Part shown: positions 6,719 to 10,907 of the stretch, piece by piece
How the letters are laid out: the number at the start of each line of letters is the position of its first letter
How positions within the stretch are numbered: the stretch's first letter is position 1
Assembly (NCBI GenBank): GCA_022709925.1
Contig: JAKLHX010000024.1
Coordinates: 1-10,907, forward strand
Length of the DNA: 10,907 bases
Direction: 5' to 3'
Source of the DNA: Candidatus Margulisiibacteriota bacterium
GTDB taxonomy: Bacteria; Margulisbacteria; WOR-1; JAKLHX01
The notes under the pieces: generated by a model
Databases searched by the model: none
What the model saw: the letters and a program-made list of their open reading frames with translations, nothing else
What the model was told of the DNA's origin: nothing
Program-made: the position numbers and the translations under genes

Positions 6719-7867
6719 ATGATCAAAGTCATGCTAAGTGCCGGGGAGATCTCCGGCGATATGCACGGTGCGGCCCTTGCCAAGGAACTTAAAAATCTTA
6801 ACCGGAACATTTTTCTTTTTGGCATGGGCGGGGAGAGGATGCGCTCAGCCGGCGTTGAGCTGATATACGATCTTTCATCAAAAGGGACCGTCGGAATTAT
6901 CGAGATATTAAAATTCCTGCCTTCCATAATATTCGGATTGTCAAAAATGAAGCGCGTTTTAAAAAAAGAGCGGCCTGACATTCTAGTCCTCATAGATTAT
7001 CAGGGCTTCAACATGCTCCTTGCCAAATACGCGAAAAAACTCGGGATAAAGACCGTTTATTATATAGCTCCGCAGGAATGGCTTTGGGGAACTCCAAAAG
7101 GGATCAAAAATGTCGTAAATACCCTGGACAAAATATTATGCATATTTGAGGACGAAGCCAGGATATACAAAAGCTACGGCGGCAATACCGTACATGTAGG
7201 CAATCCTAACGTGGATGCAGCAAAAGCCCCTGTCTCCAAAGAGGATTTTTGCAGGTCTGCGGGGTTAAATCCCAAGTTCCCTATCTTCGGCATTTTCCCC
7301 GGAAGCAGGCATCAGGAAATAGACATCCTTATGCCTATAATGATGCGCGCTGCAAAGATAATAAAACAACAGATACCGAACTCTCAATTTGTGCTGGGCC
7401 TTTCGAGCATACACTTTAAGAACAAGGTCGAAGCGCTCCTAAGATCCGAAGGATCCCAGATCCCCGTGATGTACGGCAAAAGCCACGCGATCTTGAATGC
7501 GGCTAACGTCTCGATCGCCGCTTCGGGCACCATAACAATGGAGGCGGCGATCCTTGATGCGCCCATAATAATGGCATACAAATTATCGGCCCTGTCCCAT
7601 TTCATAGCAAAATATATCGTCAAGTTGCGTCTCCGCTATTACACCATGCCGAACATCCTTACCAACAAAGAAATAATCCCCGAATTCCTGCAGGAAAAGG
7701 TTTCCGCCGAGAACATCGCCGCAAAAGCTTTGGCGCTTTTCACCGACAAAAAAGAATTGGATGCCATCAAGTCCGGTTACAGGGAAGCAAGGGCAAAGCT
7801 TGGCCCGAGCGGCGCAGTTAAAAGGGCCGCATCAGAAATATTCGAAGAACTTAGGGGAAAGGTATAA
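6719..7867 (+). CDS. lpxB: LpxB, lipid A disaccharide synthase (GT19)
   Basis: Membrane-peripheral glycosyltransferase that joins UDP-2,3-diacylglucosamine to 2,3-diacylglucosamine-1-phosphate (lipid X), forming the beta-1,6 disaccharide. Its 382 residues match E. coli LpxB (382). Visible family motifs are SAGEISGDMHGAALAKEL at the N-terminus, IDYQGFN, YYIAPQEWLWG, HVGNPNVD, GIFPGSRHQEI and ASGTITMEAAILDAPIIMAY, followed by YYTMPNILTNKEIIPEFLQE. The ATG at 6719 directly follows the TAA of fabZ-lpxA with no recognisable Shine-Dalgarno, so reinitiation is likely. No lpxI or lpxH lies between lpxA and lpxB, so the UDP-diacylglucosamine hydrolase must be encoded elsewhere. lpxB ends 1 nt before the rseP ATG. 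Confidence 0.97.
   Translation: MIKVMLSAGEISGDMHGAALAKELKNLNRNIFLFGMGGERMRSAGVELIYDLSSKGTVGIIEILKFLPSIIFGLSKMKRVLKKERPDILVLIDYQGFNMLLAKYAKKLGIKTVYYIAPQEWLWGTPKGIKNVVNTLDKILCIFEDEARIYKSYGGNTVHVGNPNVDAAKAPVSKEDFCRSAGLNPKFPIFGIFPGSRHQEIDILMPIMMRAAKIIKQQIPNSQFVLGLSSIHFKNKVEALLRSEGSQIPVMYGKSHAILNAANVSIAASGTITMEAAILDAPIIMAYKLSALSHFIAKYIVKLRLRYYTMPNILTNKEIIPEFLQEKVSAENIAAKALALFTDKKELDAIKSGYREARAKLGPSGAVKRAASEIFEELRGKV
7857..7862 (+). promoter_or_regulatory. Ribosome binding site that sets the rseP start
   Basis: GAAAGG ends 6 nt before the ATG at 7869 and lies inside the last codons of lpxB. An in-frame ATG at 7761 would add 36 hydrophilic residues and overlap lpxB by more than 100 nt. The start at 7869 instead gives the usual site-2 protease N-terminus, beginning straight into the first membrane helix. 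Confidence 0.6.
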
Positions 7868-7868
7868 A

Positions 7869-8918
7869 ATGACTTTTTTGATATCGCTGTTCTCTTTCGT
7901 GCTTGTGTTCGTAATAGTGGCCATGGCCCATGAAATAGGTCATTTTATCTGGGCAAAACGGGCCGGGATACGCGTTTTGGAGTTCGGCATAGGGTATGGG
8001 CCCAATCTTCTCAAAAAAGAGCATGGCGGCACCGTATATTCGCTTAATCTTATGCCTGTTCTCGCCTTTGTAAGGCTGGCCGGGATAGACGATGAAAATG
8101 ACGATGAAAAGAACTGCCCTGACAAGGAAAAATATTTCTCAAAAACACCTCTTCAAAAATTAAAGTCCATCGTTGCCGGTCCTCTTATGAACTTGGTCTT
8201 GGGATTTATAATCTACTCTCTGCTCGCAATGACCTTCGGACTCCCTCAGATCGGACCGGTCGTAGATTCCGTAGCAAAAAACTCCCCTGCCCAAAAAGCG
8301 GGCCTGTTAAGCGGCGATAAAATAGTTGCAATAGACGGAAAAAGAACATCGGACATGGCTTTTGTGATCGAAAAGATCCACGAGAGCTCCAAAAAAGAGA
8401 TATCTCTTACGGTAATGCGAAATAATTCGGAAGTAGACATAAAAGCCGTCCCCGTATATGACAAAAAGCTAAAGGCAGCATTGCTCGGATTTGCGCTAAA
8501 GACCGAAAACATGAAATATAATCCGTTGGAAGCTGTCTGGGCGGGAGCGACAAAAACAGCATATCTGTCCTATATGATCGTCGGCTTCCTTGGAAAGCTT
8601 TTGATCGGGAAGATCGCGCTGACGGATGTGGCTGGCCCTATAGGGATCGCTCAATTCAGCGGACAAGCGGCAATGCAGGGGCTCCCGACCTTTTTGAACC
8701 TTTTAGCTTTTATCAGCATAAATCTCGGGGTATTCAATCTGCTTCCCATTCCGGCGCTTGACGGCGGAAGAATAGTATTTATTTTGATCGAATGGATCAG
8801 GAAAAAACCTATAGACATCGAGACCGAGAACCGGTTTCACCAATGGGGGCTTATCGTCTTATTGTTGTTGGTCGCAGCGGTGTCTTTTAATGATATTGCG
8901 AGATTTATAAAAAGATAG
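7869..8918 (+). CDS. rseP: RseP-type site-2 intramembrane zinc metalloprotease
   Basis: Inner-membrane protease of the S2P family. In E. coli RseP cleaves the anti-sigma factor RseA, and leftover signal peptides, within the membrane. It has 349 residues with a single PDZ domain; E. coli RseP is about 450 with two. In order: a first membrane helix (about 2-20) running into the zinc motif HEIGH (H21, E22, H25); FGIGYGPNL and the loop before IVAGPLMNLVLGFIIYSLL (second helix); a PDZ domain (about 132-205, VVDSVAKNSPAQKAGLLSGD); and a third helix region with the second active-site motif LPIPALDGGR, Asp298 as zinc ligand. A final hydrophobic helix (LIVLLLLVAAVSF) ends the chain. It is last in the lpx operon, linking the lipid A genes to envelope quality control. 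Its substrate is unknown, and no anti-sigma factor is in view. Its stop lies 2 nt from a convergent gene. Confidence 0.93.
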   Translation: MTFLISLFSFVLVFVIVAMAHEIGHFIWAKRAGIRVLEFGIGYGPNLLKKEHGGTVYSLNLMPVLAFVRLAGIDDENDDEKNCPDKEKYFSKTPLQKLKSIVAGPLMNLVLGFIIYSLLAMTFGLPQIGPVVDSVAKNSPAQKAGLLSGDKIVAIDGKRTSDMAFVIEKIHESSKKEISLTVMRNNSEVDIKAVPVYDKKLKAALLGFALKTENMKYNPLEAVWAGATKTAYLSYMIVGFLGKLLIGKIALTDVAGPIGIAQFSGQAAMQGLPTFLNLLAFISINLGVFNLLPIPALDGGRIVFILIEWIRKKPIDIETENRFHQWGLIVLLLLVAAVSFNDIARFIKR

Positions 8919-8920
8919 CC

Positions 8921-10468
8921 CTATGCTGCGGCTCTTATAAGCTGCGCCGCATTGGCCCTTAACATGTCTGAATTCAATTGTTGCATATCATCGCCCGTGA
9001 TCGATATTGCGGCTTGAAAAAATCTTTGCAGAGCCAAAATAAACAAGGCCTTTTGTTCGGTATCTTTGCGGATCATTCTTTCTTGCATGGCCTTCTTGTT
9101 CTCTGTGCGCTTTTGCTCCATTTTTGCCTCATATTGTTTCAGCATGGCTGCCTGTGCGGCCATGTCCTGCTTAATCCACTGCTCGGTTATCTCCGCCATC
9201 CTCTTGTATAGGGCAATGATGAATAGCCTTGCTTCGTTCTCCCATAAAGCATTGGCGGTACTTGTCTTTGGCGCACCGCTAGGAACATCCTTCGCTGTCG
9301 CCTCAAAAGAAATCGCCGCTGTTCTTGGCGCTTGAATGTCCGGGGCGTTCGAAATGGCTTTATCCAGTACCCTACTAACGCTATTGGCCGTCAGCACCAT
9401 CTCAGTCAATATTCTCGTTTTTAAAGCGGCGTATTGCCGTTCTTCGATCTCTTTGCCCGCCCATATCCTTTGCCACATATCTCCTGATATGGTTACTTCG
9501 TTCGCGTCGGTCCTTGCGGCCTGTGCGATCGTTTCCTCAATGACCCCGACTGCTTCTATCGCATCTTCGTAACTGCCGGTTCTTTCCATCTGTTTTCTGG
9601 TGCTCTCCAATAATTCCGCCTGAGTTCTTCTTACTGTTTGCAAAACATTGGCGGCATTATTTATCAGAAGATCGTTTTCTCTTAGGTGTTCCTGGTCGAT
9701 CGTATTTATCGACCCCATTTTAGGAAGAATGTCTCTTTTTGCGGTAAAGTTCATCCCTTCCAGATCGTTTGATCGGCTTTGGGACTTGTAGATCTCGAGA
9801 GCTGCCCGCATCCTTGAAAGGGACTCCATCATCTGCACGAGTTCCATCGAAGTGATCGCGAATCTTTCTTCATTATTCTCTATTTTTGATCTTGCGTTTT
9901 CTGCCACTTTAGAACTAAGCTGTTCTTTAGCGGCCTCATAAGCATCCTGCGAAAAAAGCCCTGCCTTATATGCTTCATCCAGAGTGGCCCTTGCAACACC
10001 TAATTGCAGTTGGTTTGAGTAAAGGTCCCTCAAGGCTTCTATATTACCTATTATTTGCTCAAGACTAGCCAAATTTCTGATAAATCCCGGAGCATCATTT
10101 TCGTTCATGGCCCTTGTTGCCTGTGATCTGTATTGACCGACCAATCCTAATATCCAGGCTGAATTTTCCGGTTTAATCCTGCCTTCTGCTGTCAGGGTCT
10201 CTATGCGCGCAATGATCGGCCCGAGTTTTTCATCCATGCTGTCTATCGCTATTTGAGGGACGATGCTTTTTTCTTCGACAACAAAAAGACGGACTCCTTC
10301 CGGAGAAATCCCTATCGGCTCTGCAACTATTGCGTGGATTGATGACGCTGGAAAAGTTCTTCCCAGAGGGATTGCGTTATGAGGGGTTCTGAGCATGGGA
10401 GGAGTTATTCTCCGAGGACCTGGAGCCCCGCTTACAGCGACCGGCCTATATAAATTGCATGCGCCCAT
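8921..10468 (-). CDS. Uncharacterised 515-residue, mostly alpha-helical protein
   Basis: I do not recognise this protein. From the ATG at 10468 it has 515 residues; the frame extends 26 codons upstream to a TTG (10546), a less likely start. There is no signal peptide or membrane helix, and it looks cytoplasmic. Residues 1-60 are Pro/Arg-rich and look disordered (SGAPGPRRITPP) with a lone Cys at position 4. Residues about 75-370 look largely helical (EAYKAGLFSQDAYEAAKEQL, VLQTVRRTQAELLESTRKQM). Residues 374-409 form a Pro/Ser/Thr linker. Residues about 410-490 are a Lys/Glu/Gln/Met-rich helix (KQYEAKMEQKRTENKKAMQE). The tail ends AAQLIRAAA. LFIIAL and LFILAL recur 60 residues apart. Upstream on the minus strand are a purine-rich GAGGGAAGAAG stretch and a TATAAA (10498-10493), a weak promoter candidate. 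A structural or scaffold role is possible but unsupported. The long intact frame and protein-like composition argue that it is a real gene. Confidence 0.8.
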   Translation of the reverse strand: MGACNLYRPVAVSGAPGPRRITPPMLRTPHNAIPLGRTFPASSIHAIVAEPIGISPEGVRLFVVEEKSIVPQIAIDSMDEKLGPIIARIETLTAEGRIKPENSAWILGLVGQYRSQATRAMNENDAPGFIRNLASLEQIIGNIEALRDLYSNQLQLGVARATLDEAYKAGLFSQDAYEAAKEQLSSKVAENARSKIENNEERFAITSMELVQMMESLSRMRAALEIYKSQSRSNDLEGMNFTAKRDILPKMGSINTIDQEHLRENDLLINNAANVLQTVRRTQAELLESTRKQMERTGSYEDAIEAVGVIEETIAQAARTDANEVTISGDMWQRIWAGKEIEERQYAALKTRILTEMVLTANSVSRVLDKAISNAPDIQAPRTAAISFEATAKDVPSGAPKTSTANALWENEARLFIIALYKRMAEITEQWIKQDMAAQAAMLKQYEAKMEQKRTENKKAMQERMIRKDTEQKALFILALQRFFQAAISITGDDMQQLNSDMLRANAAQLIRAAA

Positions 10469-10567
10469 AAGGATACTTCTTCCCTCTTTACTTTTATATC
10501 GATAAGATATGCGAGAAATTTCACATATTTTTTTGTATTGGAGCAAACGGTTCCAGCGGGGATCTAT

Positions 10568-10591
10568 AAGGGCGGTTTTTAGGCCGCCCTT
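10568..10591 (-). terminator. Hairpin just after folD, possible terminator
   Basis: A perfect 8-bp inverted repeat (AAGGGCGG at 10568-10575, CCGCCCTT at 10584-10591) encloses an 8-nt loop. It starts 4 nt past the folD stop, where a terminator would sit. On the minus strand the stem is followed by ATAGATC, not a T-run, so a classic intrinsic terminator is not fully met. On the plus strand the following bases are moderately T-rich. It is the main structure in the 127-nt gap between folD and the helical protein gene. Confidence 0.45.
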
Positions 10592-10595
10592 GAGT

Positions 10596-10907
10596 TTATT
10601 TCATTTTTGCGGCTCGGACACAGTTCCTCATCAGCATTGCGCGCGTCATCGGGCCAACGCCTCCGGGAACCGGCGTTATAAAGGACGTCTTGTTCTTTAC
10701 ATCGTCAAAATCGACATCGCCAAAAAGGCCTTCTGCCGTCCTATTCATCCCAACGTCTATTACGATAGCCCCATCTTTCACCAGATCTGGTTTGTGCCAT
10801 TTTCCCTCCGCTTTTGCCGTCCCAACGGACCAGCAAACCACTCGGATAGGTATTGGCATCAGCTGCCGTTTTTTTCAACTTTTTGCGCCTGCAGGGCCGA
10901 ACGTTTA
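10596..10907 (-). CDS. folD: FolD C-terminal fragment, running off the window and with broken frame at its 5' side
   Basis: Bifunctional methylene-tetrahydrofolate dehydrogenase/cyclohydrolase of one-carbon metabolism. The C-terminal 65 or so residues are clear: KPDLVKDGAIVIDVGMNRT, GDVDFDDVK and the family signature ITPVPGGVGPMTRAMLMRN, ending AAKMK with TAA at 10598-10596. The good frame covers roughly 10596-10800. Upstream, FolD-like sequence resumes in another frame (LKKTAADA, 10878-10855). The 61 nt between the two blocks are about 20 longer than the family needs and not a multiple of three. The ATG at 10859 is therefore not a true start. This could be sequence error at a contig end or real decay. 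The N-terminal substrate-binding part lies outside the window. Confidence 0.85.

Noticed and set aside
7761..7868. 36-residue N-terminal extension of RseP
   Set aside because: It overlaps lpxB, is hydrophilic and unlike the family, and a good ribosome binding site precedes the ATG at 7869.
10485..10535. FliA (sigma28)-like promoter on the minus strand (TGAAATTT, 12 nt, ATCGATAT)
   Set aside because: Only partial matches to both boxes, non-standard spacing, and no flagellar gene in the window.
10469..10546. 26-codon upstream extension of the 515-residue protein to a TTG
   Set aside because: TTG with no good Shine-Dalgarno, and the region holds AT-rich promoter-like sequence. It cannot be excluded but is less likely than the ATG at 10468.
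1..10907. tRNA/rRNA genes, CRISPR arrays, insertion sequences, phage or defence genes
   Set aside because: On reading both strands I saw no cloverleaf-like sequence, repeat-spacer pattern, terminal inverted repeats, transposase or integrase motifs. The window is core chromosomal sequence.

Overview
The window looks like chromosomal sequence from a Gram-negative-type (diderm) bacterium that makes lipid A. It holds a nearly complete run of early Raetz-pathway genes, a Skp/OmpH periplasmic chaperone and an outer-membrane barrel candidate. Base composition is moderate, with frequent ATA (Ile) and AGG/AGA (Arg) codons. Gene order recalls the proteobacterial skp-lpxD-fabZ-lpxA-lpxB block, but lpxC, a family 4 glycosyltransferase and an outer-membrane protein are inserted and fabZ is fused to lpxA. 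That arrangement suggests an uncultured lineage outside Proteobacteria. I cannot name the phylum from sequence alone.

Layout, plus strand (2-8918): the 3' two thirds of mnmG (tRNA wobble-uridine modification); ompH/skp; lpxD; a GT4 glycosyltransferase; a small outer-membrane beta-barrel candidate; lpxC; a fabZ-lpxA fusion; lpxB; and rseP. From ompH onward the genes abut or overlap, with the largest gap 17 nt, so they read as one operon. A strong sigma70-type promoter overlaps the mnmG stop codon and would start the operon. A second good promoter match lies in the end of the GT4 gene and would drive the barrel gene and everything downstream.

Layout, minus strand (8921-10907): a 515-residue, mostly helical protein that I do not recognise, convergent with rseP and only 2 nt from it; a 127-nt gap with a hairpin; then the C-terminal part of folD, which runs off the window. 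The last ~100 nt of the window break the folD frame, in a way that looks like sequence error at a contig edge or gene decay.

How the genes work together: LpxA acylates UDP-GlcNAc, LpxC deacetylates the product, LpxD adds the second acyl chain and LpxB joins two sugars into the lipid A disaccharide. FabZ works on the same 3-hydroxyacyl-ACP pool that LpxA and LpxD consume, sending it toward phospholipid. OmpH chaperones unfolded barrel proteins, RseP is the intramembrane protease of envelope stress signalling, and the GT4 enzyme plus barrel protein probably add lineage-specific envelope functions. Steps after UDP-diacylglucosamine (LpxH/LpxI/LpxG, LpxK, Kdo transfer) are not in the window. The most unusual items are the FabZ-LpxA fusion, the unrecognised 515-residue protein, and the GT4/barrel pair inside the lipid A operon.
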